Assembly (NCBI GenBank): GCA_900315605.1
Contig: OMZU01000002.1
Coordinates: 1-64,000, forward strand
Reading direction: 5' to 3'
Length of the DNA: 64,000 nucleotides
Source of the DNA: an uncultured Eubacteriales bacterium
Lineage (GTDB): Bacteria > Bacillota > Clostridia > Oscillospirales > Acutalibacteraceae
Within the stretch, counting starts at the first letter, position 1, and the number at the start of each line of letters is the position of its first letter. The translations under genes were made by a program, and so were the position numbers. The notes under the pieces are model-generated. The model saw only the letters and a list, made by a program, of their open reading frames with translations. It was not told the origin of the DNA and ran no database searches. Positions 8,225 through 18,873 of this stretch are shown here, piece by piece.

Positions 8225-9988
8225 ATGAAAACAATGAATAATAATACTATATACGGAATCAACGGTCCGGTTGTCACCGTTAAAAACGCCGATTGCTTTG
8301 AAATGATGGAAATGGTTCACGTCGGCGTTCAAAATCTGGTGGGAGAGGTCATCGGAATCACTGACAGCCTGACCACCATTCAGGTTTATGAAGAAACGAC
8401 CGGGCTAAAGCCGGGCGACCCGGTAACCGGCACAGGCGCGCCGATGAACGTGCTTTTGGGTCCCGGGATCATTGATAATATTTTTGACGGGATCGAAAGG
8501 CCGCTAAAGGCGATCGAGCAGCAGTCAGGAGCATTTATCAGCAGAGGAGCCTCGGTTTCTTCGCTTGTTACCGAAAAGCACTGGACTGTTACAATGAAGA
8601 TAAAAAAGGGCGACAGGCTTGAGGGCGGTCAAATTTACGCTACGCTTCCCGAAACACCGATCATTGAGCACAGACTGATGCTTCACCCCGGACTTTCGGG
8701 CGTTGTAAAGGAAGTCAAGCCCGACGGCGAGTATAAGCTCTTTGACACCGTAGCCGTGATCGAGGATGATTTAGGTGAGAAGCACGAGCTAAAGCTTTGT
8801 CAGCAGTGGCCGATCAGAACGGCAAGACCTGTAAAAAAGAGACTTACTCCGTCAATTCCGCTTATTACCGGACAGCGTGTTATGGATACTCTTTTCCCGA
8901 TCGCAAAGGGCGGTACTGCCGCGATCCCGGGCGGCTTTGGAACAGGCAAAACCATGAACCAGCATCAGCTTGCAAAATGGTGCGACGCTGATATCATCGT
9001 ATATGTGGGCTGCGGTGAGCGCGGCAACGAAATGAGCCAGGTTTTGGACGAATTTTCGGAGCTGATCGACCCAAAGTCAAACCGTCCGATGACCGATAGA
9101 ACAGTTCTTATTGCCAACACCTCAAATATGCCTGTTGCGGCGCGTGAGGCTTCGATCTACACCGGTATCACGCTTGCCGAGTATTACCGCGATATGGGCT
9201 ATCACGTTGCTATGATGGCTGACTCGACCTCGCGCTGGGCTGAGGCTTTGCGTGAGATCTCCGGTCGTCTTGAAGAAATGCCGGCGGAAGAAGGCTTTCC
9301 GGCTTATCTTCCTTCAAGGCTTGCCGAGTTTTACGAAAGAGGCGGACGCGCCGACGTGCTCAGCGGCGGCGAAGGTTCAGTTACTCTTATCGGAGCGGTT
9401 TCTCCGCAGGGCTCTGACTTTTCCGAACCGGTTACTCAGAACACAAAGCGATTCACCAGAGTCTTTTGGGCTCTTGACAAATCGCTTGCCTATGCCAGAC
9501 ATTATCCGGCTATAAACTGGATCAACAGCTACAGTGAATATTTTAACGACCTCGACCCCTGGTTCAGAGAAAATCTGGGCGAGGACTTTATCGAATACAG
9601 AAACCGTATCAGCGCGCTGCTCCAGGAGGAAAGCTCGCTAATGGAGATCGTAAAGCTTATCGGCTCGGATGTTTTGCCGGACGACCAAAAGCTTGTAATC
9701 GAAACCGCAAGAGCTATACGTGTAGGATTTTTGCAGCAAAACGCTTTTCATTCCGAGGATACCTATGTTCCCCTTGAAAAGCAAAAGCTGATGATGAAGA
9801 TGATTTTGCATCTTCATGCCAAGGCAAAAGAGGTTGTTGCGCGCGAGATCCCTATCTCAAAGATTATTGAGCTTGGACTTTTTGACAAGCTTACAAAGAT
9901 GAAGTACGATATTCCGAACAACAGGCTTGAAATGTTTGACGATTATATCAGCGAGATCGACGAAAAGCTCGGTGCGCTGTTACAGTAA
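8225..9988 (+). CDS. ntpA: V-type ATPase catalytic subunit A
   Basis: A 587-residue ATP-hydrolysing subunit, of normal family length. The Walker A loop is GGFGTGKT, followed by the [11 protein letters not shown] segment carrying the catalytic Glu region and the [23 protein letters not shown] signature of the alpha/beta ATPase superfamily. The non-homologous insertion typical of A subunits lies between the beta-barrel and Walker A. Start: ATG at 8225 ([14 protein letters not shown]) or the ATG at 8234; a longer in-frame extension would overlap the E gene and lacks support. Confidence 0.95.
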   Translation: MKTMNNNTIYGINGPVVTVKNADCFEMMEMVHVGVQNLVGEVIGITDSLTTIQVYEETTGLKPGDPVTGTGAPMNVLLGPGIIDNIFDGIERPLKAIEQQSGAFISRGASVSSLVTEKHWTVTMKIKKGDRLEGGQIYATLPETPIIEHRLMLHPGLSGVVKEVKPDGEYKLFDTVAVIEDDLGEKHELKLCQQWPIRTARPVKKRLTPSIPLITGQRVMDTLFPIAKGGTAAIPGGFGTGKTMNQHQLAKWCDADIIVYVGCGERGNEMSQVLDEFSELIDPKSNRPMTDRTVLIANTSNMPVAAREASIYTGITLAEYYRDMGYHVAMMADSTSRWAEALREISGRLEEMPAEEGFPAYLPSRLAEFYERGGRADVLSGGEGSVTLIGAVSPQGSDFSEPVTQNTKRFTRVFWALDKSLAYARHYPAINWINSYSEYFNDLDPWFRENLGEDFIEYRNRISALLQEESSLMEIVKLIGSDVLPDDQKLVIETARAIRVGFLQQNAFHSEDTYVPLEKQKLMMKMILHLHAKAKEVVAREIPISKIIELGLFDKLTKMKYDIPNNRLEMFDDYISEIDEKLGALLQ

Positions 9989-10001
9989 GGAGGGAAACGC
10001 A

Positions 10002-11375
10002 TTGATTATTGATTATGTAGGCGTAAAAGAAATCAACGGCTCGCTGATTGTAATGGATGGCGTAAAGGGCGTTTCCAATGAAGAAATCGTTGACATAAAG
10101 CTTGATGACGGCTCTGTTCGCCAGGGCAGGGTCGTGCAGATCGAGGGCGAGAAAATCGTTGTTCAGGTATTTGAGGGAACAAGAAGGATCAGCCTCAAAA
10201 ATACCCGCACCAGACTTACCGGTCATCCTATGGAAATGCCGCTTTCTCCCGAAATCATCGGACGAGTTTTGGACGGCGCGGGCAGACCTATCGACGGACT
10301 GGGAGATATTTTCCCGGTCAAAAAGGCAAATATCAACGGAACTCCTATCAATCCGGTTTCGAGAGTTTATCCGAAAAACTACATCAACACCGGTATTTCT
10401 ACCATAGATACCCTGATGACTCTTATCAGAGGTCAAAAGCTGCCGATTTTTTCCGGCTCCGGTATGACTCACAACGACCTTGCGGTTCAGATCGTTCGCC
10501 AGGCAAAAATCAGCGGAGCTGACAGCAGCAATTTTGGCGTTGTTTTTGCTGCGATGGGCGTTCAGAAGGACGTTGCAGAATATTTTCGCAGAAGCTTTGA
10601 GGAAAGCGGAGTTCTTTCCAGGGTAGTCATGCTCTTAAACCTGAGCAACGACCCGATCATAGAGCGTACACTCACTCCGAGGTGTGCCCTTACAATCGCA
10701 GAATATCTTGCGTTTGAGCTTGATATGCATATTCTTGTAATCATGACTGATATGACGGCATACGCCGAGGCTTTGCGAGAGTTCTCATCCTCAAAGGGTG
10801 AGATCCCCGGAAGAAAAGGCTTTCCGGGTTATCTGTATTCCGACCTTGCGTCTCTGTATGAGCGTGCCGGAATGATAAAGGGTCATCCGGGCTCGGTAAC
10901 TCAGATCCCGATCCTTACAATGCCTAACGACGACATCACCCACCCGATCCCGGATCTTACCGGATATATCACCGAGGGTCAGATCGTGCTTGACCGCGCG
11001 CTCCAGGGTCAGGGCTTGTATCCGCCTGTCAGCGTTTTGCCGTCGCTTTCTCGTTTGATGAAGGACGGCATAGGCGAGGGCTTTACGCGAGCGGATCACC
11101 AGCCGCTTGCAAATCAGCTTTTTGCCTCTTATGCAAAGGTTATCGACGCCAGAGCACTCGCTTCCGTTATCGGTGAGGAGGAGCTTTCGCCAATCGATAA
11201 AAAATATGTTGAATTCGGAAAGCTGTTTGAATCAAAATTCGTTAATCAGGGCTTTACCGAAAACCGAAGCATTGAGCAGAGTCTTGACTTGGGCTGGGAG
11301 CTGCTCTCAACTCTTCCGAGGTCAGAGCTTGACCGCGTTGACGACGCAGTGCTCGACATCTATTACAAAGGATAA
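10002..11375 (+). CDS. ntpB: V-type ATPase regulatory subunit B
   Basis: A 457-residue homologue of subunit A that lacks a functional P-loop (GSGMTHND in place of GxGxGKT), as B subunits do; it pairs with A in the catalytic hexamer. The superfamily signature region [21 protein letters not shown] is present, with the usual family C-terminus. The start is a TTG at 10002, eight nt after GGAGGG at 9989-9994. That ribosome binding site directly follows the A-subunit stop, so translation of A and B is likely balanced. Confidence 0.95.
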   Translation: MIIDYVGVKEINGSLIVMDGVKGVSNEEIVDIKLDDGSVRQGRVVQIEGEKIVVQVFEGTRRISLKNTRTRLTGHPMEMPLSPEIIGRVLDGAGRPIDGLGDIFPVKKANINGTPINPVSRVYPKNYINTGISTIDTLMTLIRGQKLPIFSGSGMTHNDLAVQIVRQAKISGADSSNFGVVFAAMGVQKDVAEYFRRSFEESGVLSRVVMLLNLSNDPIIERTLTPRCALTIAEYLAFELDMHILVIMTDMTAYAEALREFSSSKGEIPGRKGFPGYLYSDLASLYERAGMIKGHPGSVTQIPILTMPNDDITHPIPDLTGYITEGQIVLDRALQGQGLYPPVSVLPSLSRLMKDGIGEGFTRADHQPLANQLFASYAKVIDARALASVIGEEELSPIDKKYVEFGKLFESKFVNQGFTENRSIEQSLDLGWELLSTLPRSELDRVDDAVLDIYYKG

Positions 11376-11387
11376 GAAGGTGAGCTT

Positions 11388-12032
11388 ATGGCTGTACAGG
11401 CAGTGCCGACAAAGGGCAATCTGATGAATACAAAAAAATCTCTCGCGCTGGCAAAGAACGGCTACGAGCTGCTTGACAGAAAGCGTAACATTCTTATTCG
11501 TGAGATGATGACCCTGATCGACCACGCCAATACGATACAAAAGAAGATCGACAGCGCGTATGAGGAAGCTTATATCGCGCTGCAAACCGCAAATATCACC
11601 AACGGCTTTTGCGAGGATATTTCAAACGCGGTTCCCCTTGAAAACGGTCTTCATCTTGAATCGCGCAGTGTAATGGGAGTTGAGATCCCGATTTTAACAA
11701 TGGACGAAACGGAAAAACACAATTTTCTTCACTACGGAACAAGGACGACAAACTCGGCTGTTGACAAGGTTTATATCCTTTTTACAAGGGTCAAGGTGCT
11801 CACAGTGGAGCTTGCAGAAATCGAAAACAGCGTTTACAGGCTCGCTGTTTCGATCAAAAAAACTCAAAAGCGAGCCAACGCGCTGAAAAATATTATGATC
11901 CCGCGTTTTGAAGAAACCGTAAAATTTATTTCCGACGCGCTGGACGAAAAAGACAGGGAGGAGTTCAGCCGATTAAAGGTTATCAAGCGCAAAAAGCTTA
12001 GAGATAACCAAAATCGTGAAATCGCGAATTAA
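11388..12032 (+). CDS. ntpD: V-type ATPase subunit D (central rotor shaft)
   Basis: A 214-residue protein with long N- and C-terminal helices that form the shaft inside the A3B3 head. The N-terminal VPTKGNLMNTKKSLALA and the RRANALKNI-like C-terminal part (KRANALKNIMIP) are family hallmarks. ATG after AAGGTGAG, 13 nt after the B gene. It is the last gene of the operon; a terminator follows within 30 nt. Confidence 0.93.
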   Translation: MAVQAVPTKGNLMNTKKSLALAKNGYELLDRKRNILIREMMTLIDHANTIQKKIDSAYEEAYIALQTANITNGFCEDISNAVPLENGLHLESRSVMGVEIPILTMDETEKHNFLHYGTRTTNSAVDKVYILFTRVKVLTVELAEIENSVYRLAVSIKKTQKRANALKNIMIPRFEETVKFISDALDEKDREEFSRLKVIKRKKLRDNQNREIAN

Positions 12033-12059
12033 TATACCTCTTGATTAAAATACAATATC

Positions 12060-12105
12060 AAAGACAACGCTGAGATTTTGGGCGTTGTCTTTGTTGATTT
12101 TTCGG
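12060..12105 (+). terminator. Terminator of the V-ATPase operon
   Basis: Stem AAGACAACGC (12061-12070) with GCGTTGTCTT (12082-12091), followed by T-rich sequence. Confidence 0.8.
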
Positions 12106-12210
12106 CTTTTTTGTACACAATGATTTGCTTATGAATAGAATATAGGGAACCTCTGATTTTGTACTTTACCGGTACCATGCTATTTTCTATATACTAAAAA
12201 GGTGAATTAT

Positions 12211-12435
12211 ATGGACAATTTAATTATATTCGGCTCAATGACGCCTGCACTGAGGGCGCGCGATATTCTCAAAAATGCCGGAATACACTCAAAACTTGTG
12301 CGCACTCCGTCAAAGCCGGGCAAAAAGAACTGCGGCTACAGCCTTGCTGTTGATTCAAATATTGATAAGGCGGTTTCTTTGATAAAAGAAAAAAGGATAC
12401 CCTTCAGCGGTACTGCTGCCGCGGATCATTCGTGA
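12211..12435 (+). CDS. DUF3343 protein, putative Se/S carrier-like
   Basis: A 74-residue protein matching the DUF3343 (Pfam: putative Se/S carrier protein-like) family: a small ferredoxin-like fold with the fingerprint SMTPALRARDIL at the start and the single Cys in KKNCGYSL, the expected site for a persulfide or perselenide. The family is often next to cysteine desulfurase-like genes, and here it overlaps one by four bases (GTGA), so the two products are probably made together and may act as donor and acceptor. ATG at 12211 after AAAAAGGTG; an in-frame GTG at 12202 lies inside that site. Function is not proved for the family. Confidence 0.75.
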   Translation: MDNLIIFGSMTPALRARDILKNAGIHSKLVRTPSKPGKKNCGYSLAVDSNIDKAVSLIKEKRIPFSGTAAADHS

Positions 12436-13568
12436 TATATTTTGATAACGGAGCGACGACCTTTCCGAAGCCTCCCTCTGTCATTAGGGCAATGAATCAG
12501 ACAATGCGGCTCTATGGGGCTAATCCCGGAAGAAGCGGACACAAAATGTCGCTCAAGGCGTCTGAGCTGATTTATGATTGCCGGGTGAACACAGCAAAGC
12601 TGTTTGGAGCGGAAAAGCCCGAAAATGTGATCTTCACCCAAAACTGCACCGCCGCGCTCAATACGGTGATAAAGGGAATACTCAAAAGCGGCGACCATGC
12701 GGTTATTTCTTCTTTGGAGCACAACGCTGTGGTGCGGCCGCTGGAATTTATGAAAAAGCAGGGAATAAGCTTTTCTGTTGCGGATTTTTCTTTTGATGAA
12801 GAAGAAACCATTAATAATTTCAGAGAAGCTATTCGCCCGAATACAAGGCTGGTGATCTGCACTCACGCTTCAAATGTGTTTGGGGTAAGGCTGCCTGTAG
12901 AAAGAATCGGTGCATTATGCAGGATATATGAAATTCTGTTTTGCGTTGACGCTGCACAAACCGCCGGAGCAGTTCCCGTTTCGCTTTCAGATAGCTGCAT
13001 TGATTTTCTTTGTACTGCCGGTCACAAGGGGCTTTACGGTCCTATGGGAACCGGAATTTTGATTATCAACACGGAAAACACTCCGCAAAGCCTGATCCAG
13101 GGCGGCACCGGGAGCTTGTCGCTCAGCAGGGAGCAGCCGGATATTTTGCCGGACAAATACGAGAGCGGAACGCCTAATTTGCCTGGTATCGCAGGCTTGT
13201 GCGAGGGTGTAAAATTTGTCGCTTCAAGAGATCCTGAAAGAATAATGAAAGCCGAAATCAGGCTTGCTCAAAACCTTTACGAAAGACTAAATAATATTCC
13301 TGGCGTTGAGCTCTATGCTCCAAAGCCCGAGGGAACCAAATCAGTTGCTGTTATCTCATTTAACATCAATGGTAAGGATTGCGAGGACGTTGCCATGACT
13401 TTGAGCGAGCGTTGCAATATCGCGGTCAGATCGGGGCTTCATTGCGCGCCTCTTGCGCATCAGTCGTTCAAAACCGACGACAAAGGAACGGTGAGAGCGG
13501 TTGTATCCGCATTTACAACTCAGGCTCAGGTGAATTATTTTGCCGATTGTATCAAAAGACTTGCGTGA
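12432..13568 (+). CDS. Cysteine desulfurase-like class V aminotransferase
   Basis: A 378-residue PLP enzyme of the NifS/SufS-like branch. The PLP lysine lies in CTAGHKGLYGPMGTG; a candidate catalytic Cys lies late in the protein in SGLHCAPLAHQ, as in sulfur-mobilising members. N-terminal YFDNGATTFPKPP is typical. The start is GTG at 12432, overlapping the DUF3343 stop by four bases. It should take sulfur (or selenium) from cysteine (or selenocysteine) and pass it on; the neighbour is the obvious recipient. No isc or suf scaffold gene is nearby, which argues against a housekeeping Fe-S role. Confidence 0.82.
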   Translation: MIYFDNGATTFPKPPSVIRAMNQTMRLYGANPGRSGHKMSLKASELIYDCRVNTAKLFGAEKPENVIFTQNCTAALNTVIKGILKSGDHAVISSLEHNAVVRPLEFMKKQGISFSVADFSFDEEETINNFREAIRPNTRLVICTHASNVFGVRLPVERIGALCRIYEILFCVDAAQTAGAVPVSLSDSCIDFLCTAGHKGLYGPMGTGILIINTENTPQSLIQGGTGSLSLSREQPDILPDKYESGTPNLPGIAGLCEGVKFVASRDPERIMKAEIRLAQNLYERLNNIPGVELYAPKPEGTKSVAVISFNINGKDCEDVAMTLSERCNIAVRSGLHCAPLAHQSFKTDDKGTVRAVVSAFTTQAQVNYFADCIKRLA

Positions 13569-13628
13569 GCTCTAAGACTGATTTAGGTTATGCTGTTTGA
13601 ATAAAGTTACAATATTTAAAAAAATAGG

Positions 13629-13658
13629 TTGCAATTTAGTTACTAAATGTGTTAAAAT
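13629..13658 (+). promoter_or_regulatory. Putative promoter of cdaA
   Basis: TTGCAA at 13629-13634, 18-nt spacer, TAAAAT at 13653-13658, 33 nt before the TTG start of cdaA. Confidence 0.45.
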
Positions 13659-13690
13659 AAAAATGAAGTTTTTAGAAAGGGGGCATTGCC

Positions 13691-14560
13691 TTGGATTTTT
13701 TTGATAATTTTCTTTCTATCATCAAAACAATTCAAATCCGAGATATAATCGATATACTGGCGATCGCTCTCCTTATTTTCGGACTTTTCAGACTTGTCAG
13801 AGAAACAAGAGCAGTGCAGCTTCTAAAGGGCGTACTGGTTTTGTTTGTCGTATACTTTATTTCCTCACTGTTCGGTTTTGTAATGCTCTCAGGACTCCTC
13901 AGAGCATTTTTTGAGGCTGCTGTTGTGCTCATCGCAATTATTTTTCAACCTGAGATCCGTAAGGCGTTGGAGCAAATGGGTAGAAACAATACTTGGTCAA
14001 AATATATCAAGTTTTTGCAAAAGAGAGGAAAAACCGACGAACAGAAAAAAGCGATCAAAAAATCTATCCAGGACGCCGCCGATACTGCGATGCTCTTTTC
14101 GCGTTCAAAAACCGGTGCGCTCATGGTGTTTGAAAGAGAAACCATGCTTTCCGATATTGCTTTGACCGGTACTATCATCGACGCCGAAACCTCGGTTGCA
14201 CTTTTCGGAAACATTTTCTTTAACAAAGCTCCGCTCCACGACGGAGCCTGCATCATCCGCGACGGCAAGCTGTTTGCTGCCGGATGTATTCTTCCGCTTA
14301 CCGACAACAAAAATGTTGATATAAACCTTGGCACACGCCACCGTGCTGCTCTGGGCATAAGCGAACAAAGCGACGCGGTCGTGCTGACGGTCAGCGAGGA
14401 GACGGGAGTAATCTCAATTGCAATAGACGGTATTCTTATGCGTGATTTTACCCACGATATGCTTATCATCAAGCTCAACGAGCTTTTGCTTGACGAGTAT
14501 GAGAATGATGATAATTCGCGCTTCCGCAGAAAAGGGAGGGTGAAGAATGAAAAAAAGTAA
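13691..14560 (+). CDS. cdaA: Diadenylate cyclase CdaA
   Basis: A 289-residue membrane enzyme that joins two ATP into c-di-AMP, a signal that controls potassium and osmolyte balance and wall homeostasis in Firmicutes. Three membrane helices occupy about 15-90; the DAC catalytic domain follows, with LHDGACIIRDG (DGA motif) and GTRHRAALGIS (RHR motif), both intact. The start is TTG at 13691 behind AGAAAGGGGG at 13675-13683. It overlaps the next gene (cdaR) by 14 bases, the usual partner. The glmM gene that often completes this operon is not here. Confidence 0.95.
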   Translation: MDFFDNFLSIIKTIQIRDIIDILAIALLIFGLFRLVRETRAVQLLKGVLVLFVVYFISSLFGFVMLSGLLRAFFEAAVVLIAIIFQPEIRKALEQMGRNNTWSKYIKFLQKRGKTDEQKKAIKKSIQDAADTAMLFSRSKTGALMVFERETMLSDIALTGTIIDAETSVALFGNIFFNKAPLHDGACIIRDGKLFAAGCILPLTDNKNVDINLGTRHRAALGISEQSDAVVLTVSEETGVISIAIDGILMRDFTHDMLIIKLNELLLDEYENDDNSRFRRKGRVKNEKK

Positions 14561-15809
14561 AAAATTCACTCTCAACGGCTTTCTTTCCAACAACAAGGTA
14601 CTATTTATTGTTTCGGTGCTGATTTCGCTTACGATCTGGATCTATATGAGCTACGGAACGTCAAACGATACCAACGTTACCGTCAGCGGAATACCGATTC
14701 AAATCGAGCTTTCCGACGAAGCGATGAATGCCGGACTTATGATTTTTTCGGGTCAGGAGCAAACAGCCTCAGTTACCGTTACCGGTAACCGCGCAACCCT
14801 GGGCGCGATAAAGGAATCTGACATCACCGTGACCGCTGCGGCAAATACGATCGATTCTGCCGGCGATTATTCGCTGCCTGTTTCGGCGGCAAAAACTAAT
14901 CCGACCAGCACATTCCAGATCACATCTGCGGTTGTTCCGTCGTCGATCAAGGTCGCAGTTGATTATTTTAGAGAAACTTCCTTTCAGCTTCAGGAAAATG
15001 TTGTTTATAAGGTTGCCGACGGTTACTACGCTTCAACAACTCTTTCGGCAAAAACGATAAACGTTTCGGGTCCTCAGACCGAGATCTCAAAAATAGACAG
15101 AATTGCTGCCGTTGCAGAGATCGGAGGAACGCTTACCGACAGCGTGACCGTTGACACCGACATTGTGGTATATGACGAGGACGGCAACGAGCTCGATACC
15201 GATTTGCTTACTATGGATACAACCAAGGTCAAGGCGACGGTTTCGGTTCTTCCCGAAAAGACCGTAACTGTAAATCCTGTATTCACCAACAAGCCTTCGG
15301 GTCTTAATATCACAGATGAAATGCTTTCTGTAAAGCCATCGACTATCCTGCTTGCAGGACCGAAAAGTATACTTGAAAAAACCGAATCGGTTAATCTTCA
15401 GGCAATTGATTTTTCAACGCTTAAAAATGATGAAGTAACCTTTGAATCGCTTGGAATCGATATTCCGTCCGATTGTAAGAATATAAGCAATTCAACAACC
15501 GCAAAGGTTACACTCAATTTGAGCGCGCTTGATTCAAAGACCTTTGATGTTGAGCATATTACTGTCAAGGGCTTGTCGGATAAATACAAGTCTGAGGTAA
15601 CTCAGCAGAGTATCAAGGTAACTGTGATCGGTCCCAAGAGCGATTTGGAGGATATGGAGGCAAGCTCAATAACTGCTATTATTGACACCACAGATTCCAA
15701 CGGCAAAACAGGCTCTGTTCAAATGCCGGTAACCTTTACGTTCAGCGATTCAGACAAGTGCTGGGCGTATGGTGAGTATAATGCGAATCTGACCATTACC
15801 GAAAAATGA
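14547..15809 (+). CDS. cdaR: YbbR-domain protein CdaR
   Basis: A 420-residue protein with one N-terminal membrane helix (about 17-35) and an extracellular part composed of four YbbR-type beta domains (about 45-415). In Bacilli the orthologue binds CdaA and modulates its activity from outside the membrane. The overlap with cdaA, with the ribosome binding site GGGAGG inside the cdaA coding sequence, supports joint expression. A strong terminator follows 20 nt after the stop. Confidence 0.9.
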   Translation: MKKSKKFTLNGFLSNNKVLFIVSVLISLTIWIYMSYGTSNDTNVTVSGIPIQIELSDEAMNAGLMIFSGQEQTASVTVTGNRATLGAIKESDITVTAAANTIDSAGDYSLPVSAAKTNPTSTFQITSAVVPSSIKVAVDYFRETSFQLQENVVYKVADGYYASTTLSAKTINVSGPQTEISKIDRIAAVAEIGGTLTDSVTVDTDIVVYDEDGNELDTDLLTMDTTKVKATVSVLPEKTVTVNPVFTNKPSGLNITDEMLSVKPSTILLAGPKSILEKTESVNLQAIDFSTLKNDEVTFESLGIDIPSDCKNISNSTTAKVTLNLSALDSKTFDVEHITVKGLSDKYKSEVTQQSIKVTVIGPKSDLEDMEASSITAIIDTTDSNGKTGSVQMPVTFTFSDSDKCWAYGEYNANLTITEK

Positions 15810-15828
15810 TTTTCAAAATATAATAATT

Positions 15829-15868
15829 AACCGCGCGGTTCATTTTTCTGGATCCGCGCGGTTTTTTT
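15829..15868. terminator. Bidirectional terminator between cdaR and the rodA-like gene
   Basis: Perfect 10-bp GC-rich stem AACCGCGCGG (15829-15838) with CCGCGCGGTT (15854-15863), followed by seven T on the plus strand. It sits between convergent genes and could also serve the minus-strand gene. Confidence 0.85.
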
Positions 15869-15876
15869 GAAAATAA

Positions 15877-17046
15877 TTATAACCTGAATCTTGTTTTGCT
15901 TCCTTGTCTTATGGTAGCAAAATTCATATCGTCCGTTTCGTGATATCTAACGCTCTGCACAAGCCCTATGCAAATCAGGGTGCTCAAAGCCGAGGTTCCT
16001 CCCGAGCTGAAAAGCGGCAGAGTGATCCCGATAACAGGGAAGAAGCCCAGCACCATTCCCAGGTTGATTATTGACTGAGATGCAATCGCCGCAAATACTC
16101 CGGCACAGACTGACTTGCCCCGGGGATCGGTGCAGCGTTTTGCGTTAAGTATCACCTTTATTATTATCCCAAGCAAAATAGCCAAAAGAGCAACACAGCC
16201 GATAAAGCCGAGCTCTTCGCCGGCAACGGTGAATATAAAATCGTTTTCCTGTTCGGGAACGATCCCGTACTCGACTCTTTGTCCGTGAAACAGTCCGCTG
16301 CCGCTCAGTCCTCCTCCTGCAATAGACATCTTGCCCTGAAATTGCTGCCAGCCGTAATCGGTTGCGGCGTTTCCGTCAATATCAAATAGTGCCAGTATTC
16401 GGTTCCGGTGCTCGTCGTTCATAAAAAAGCTCCAGATTATTGGTGCGCCGGCAGCGATCAGTGCAAATAAAATAAGAAAATACCTGAGCTGCACCCCGGC
16501 AGCAAAGGACATTATCAGAAAAATCAAACCGAAAATCAAAACCGTGCCGTCGTCGCCCTGAATATGAATGATCGCCATAGGCAATGCAGCATGGAGCAAA
16601 AGACTTATTACTCCGGGCAGTGTGTGAAGAAATTCTCTGCGCCTCAAATAATCAAGGTGCGCGGAAAAGGTGATAATAAAGCATACTTTGATAAGCTCGG
16701 ACGGTTGAATGGTAAATCCTCCGGGAAGAACGATCCATGCCATGTCATCCGTTCCGCTTACCCGCATTCCGAAAATAAACACCAATGCTGCCAAAACCGC
16801 TGCCGCGATCGCAGCAAAGTACCATTTTTTTATTATATATCTGTAATCTGCAACTGCAATAATAACCGACGCTGCAAGACCCAAAATCACTGCAAAAAGC
16901 TGCGATTTCATGTAGTTGTATTCTCCGGCGCGCTGCATACTGGAAATCAGCAGCAGGCTGTAAATGACCGTAAGTGCGGTCAACACCCACAAAACCTTAT
17001 CGGTTTTCTTGAAAAAATCGCCGGTGATCTGAAAAAATCTGCTCAA
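15877..17046 (-). CDS. rodA: RodA/FtsW/SpoVE-family cell wall polymerase
   Basis: A 389-residue multi-pass membrane protein (about ten helices) of the SEDS family, which polymerises lipid II glycan strands. Family signatures are present: GFTIQPSELIK near the middle helices, the loop GSGLFHGQRVEYGIVPEQENDFIF, and the C-terminal GMVLGFFPVIGITLPLFSSGG. These resemble RodA more than FtsW, but the exact paralogue cannot be fixed without its partner penicillin-binding protein, which is not adjacent. The start is a TTG at 17046, six nt after CGGGAG; the longer ORF to 17088 would place that site inside the gene. Confidence 0.85.
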   Translation of the reverse strand: MSRFFQITGDFFKKTDKVLWVLTALTVIYSLLLISSMQRAGEYNYMKSQLFAVILGLAASVIIAVADYRYIIKKWYFAAIAAAVLAALVFIFGMRVSGTDDMAWIVLPGGFTIQPSELIKVCFIITFSAHLDYLRRREFLHTLPGVISLLLHAALPMAIIHIQGDDGTVLIFGLIFLIMSFAAGVQLRYFLILFALIAAGAPIIWSFFMNDEHRNRILALFDIDGNAATDYGWQQFQGKMSIAGGGLSGSGLFHGQRVEYGIVPEQENDFIFTVAGEELGFIGCVALLAILLGIIIKVILNAKRCTDPRGKSVCAGVFAAIASQSIINLGMVLGFFPVIGITLPLFSSGGTSALSTLICIGLVQSVRYHETDDMNFATIRQGSKTRFRL

Positions 17047-17204
17047 AATAAACTCCCGGAAATATAAAATAATTGTTTTTGGTAACAAATCAATATTATT
17101 ATATTAAATAATATCCTATTTATCAACCTTTATTTTCAAAATAGAATAATATATATTCACAAATTTGATATAATAAAACAAGATAAATTTCGGAGGTGCT
17201 CAAA

Positions 17205-18872
17205 ATGCCGTCAGATATAGAAATCGCTCAACAGGCAAAGCTGTTGCCGATCAAGGATGTTGCTTCAAAAATCGGAATCAAAGAGGATGAGCTTGAGTTT
17301 TATGGAAAATATAAGGCGAAGCTTTCCGATGAGCTTGCCGAAAGGGTAAAGGATAACCCCGACGGAAAACTTGTTTTGGTTACTGCGATCAATCCAACCC
17401 CTGCCGGAGAAGGCAAGACTACAATTACCACAGGTCTCGGACAGGCTATGGCAAAAATCGGCAAAAAAGCTGTGATCGCCCTCAGAGAACCGTCTTTGGG
17501 TCCTGTTTTCGGAATCAAGGGCGGAGCCGCAGGCGGCGGTTATTCTCAGGTGCTTCCGATGGAGGACATAAACCTTCATTTCACAGGTGATATGCACGCT
17601 ATTACAGCCGCAAACAACCTTTGCTGTGCGATGCTCGACAATCACATTCAGCAGGGTAATTCGCTGATGATCGATCCGCGCAGGATTCTTATAAAGCGTT
17701 GCCTTGATATGAACGACCGCGCGCTCAGAAATATCGTTGTAGGTCTGGGCGGAAAGGTAAACGGCGTTCCCCGAGAAGATCATTTTATCATCACCGTAGC
17801 TTCCGAGGTCATGGCTATTCTGTGCCTTGCTGCCGATATCAGCGATTTGAAGGAGCGTTTGGGCAGGATCCTTGTTGCTTACAGCTATTCCGGAGAGCCG
17901 ATTTATGCAAAGGACTTGAAAGCAGAGGGCGCAATGACCGCACTCTTAAAGGACGCGATAAAGCCTAACCTTGTTCAGACTTTGGAAGGAACCCCGGCTA
18001 TCATGCACGGAGGTCCGTTTGCAAACATAGCTCACGGCTGCAACAGCGTAAGAGCGACAAAGCTCGCGCTAAAGCTTGCCGATTACTGCATAACAGAAGC
18101 CGGCTTTGGTTCGGACTTGGGCGCGGAAAAATTTCTTGACATCAAGTGCCGCTACGCAGGCTTAAAGCCAAGCGCAATCGTACTGGTCGCAACCTGCCGC
18201 GCGCTTAAATACAACGGCGGCGTGCCCAAAACCGAGGTTTCAAAAGAGAATCTTGAGGCTCTTAAAAAGGGTATAGTAAACCTCGGCGTTCACATTGCAA
18301 ATATGAGAAAATACAATGTGCCGGTTGTCGTTGCGATCAACAGATTTTATGCGGACACCGACGCAGAATTAAAATATATTGAAGATTTCTGCCGCGAAAA
18401 CGGAGCGTCATTCGCGCTTGCCGAAGTGTTTGCCAACGGAGGAGACGGCGGAAAGGAGCTTGCTCAAAAGGTTGTCGAAGCGTGCGAAAAACCTTCAAAC
18501 TACGCTCCCATTTATCCGCTTGAGCTTGGAATAAAAGAAAAAATCGAAAAAATCGCTTCATCGATTTACGGCGCAAAAAAAGTAAATTACACCGTTCAGG
18601 CAGAAAAAGCGATTGCCGAGGTCACAGCACTCGGTGCGGACAAGCTACCGGTTTGTATCGCAAAAACTCAGTATTCGCTTTCGGACGATCCTGCCTTGCT
18701 CGGCGCGCCAAAGGATTTTGAAATCACCGTGAGAAACGTCAGCCTTTCAAACGGAGCGGGCTTTGTTGTGGTCTATACAGGTGAGATCATGACCATGCCG
18801 GGTCTTCCAAAGGCTCCCGCCGCACATAATATCGACATTGACCAAAACGGCAAAATCGCGGGCTTGTTTTGA
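17205..18872 (+). CDS. fhs: Formate-tetrahydrofolate ligase
   Basis: A 555-residue enzyme that makes 10-formyl-THF from formate, THF and ATP, feeding purine and one-carbon metabolism; usual in anaerobic Firmicutes. Visible motifs: the P-loop-like [11 protein letters not shown], and [18 protein letters not shown] with the following [11 protein letters not shown]. Length is normal. ATG at 17205 behind CGGAGGTG; the GTG at 17196 lies in that site. A TATAAT box sits at 17169-17174 but no clear -35 was seen. tsaE starts one base after its stop. Confidence 0.97.
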   Translation: MPSDIEIAQQAKLLPIKDVASKIGIKEDELEFYGKYKAKLSDELAERVKDNPDGKLVLVTAINPTPAGEGKTTITTGLGQAMAKIGKKAVIALREPSLGPVFGIKGGAAGGGYSQVLPMEDINLHFTGDMHAITAANNLCCAMLDNHIQQGNSLMIDPRRILIKRCLDMNDRALRNIVVGLGGKVNGVPREDHFIITVASEVMAILCLAADISDLKERLGRILVAYSYSGEPIYAKDLKAEGAMTALLKDAIKPNLVQTLEGTPAIMHGGPFANIAHGCNSVRATKLALKLADYCITEAGFGSDLGAEKFLDIKCRYAGLKPSAIVLVATCRALKYNGGVPKTEVSKENLEALKKGIVNLGVHIANMRKYNVPVVVAINRFYADTDAELKYIEDFCRENGASFALAEVFANGGDGGKELAQKVVEACEKPSNYAPIYPLELGIKEKIEKIASSIYGAKKVNYTVQAEKAIAEVTALGADKLPVCIAKTQYSLSDDPALLGAPKDFEITVRNVSLSNGAGFVVVYTGEIMTMPGLPKAPAAHNIDIDQNGKIAGLF

Positions 18873-18873
18873 T

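Noticed and set aside
7642..8332. Minus-strand ORFs opposite subunit E and A genes
   Set aside because: They have no family features, and run against a tightly packed operon with consistent codon usage on the plus strand.
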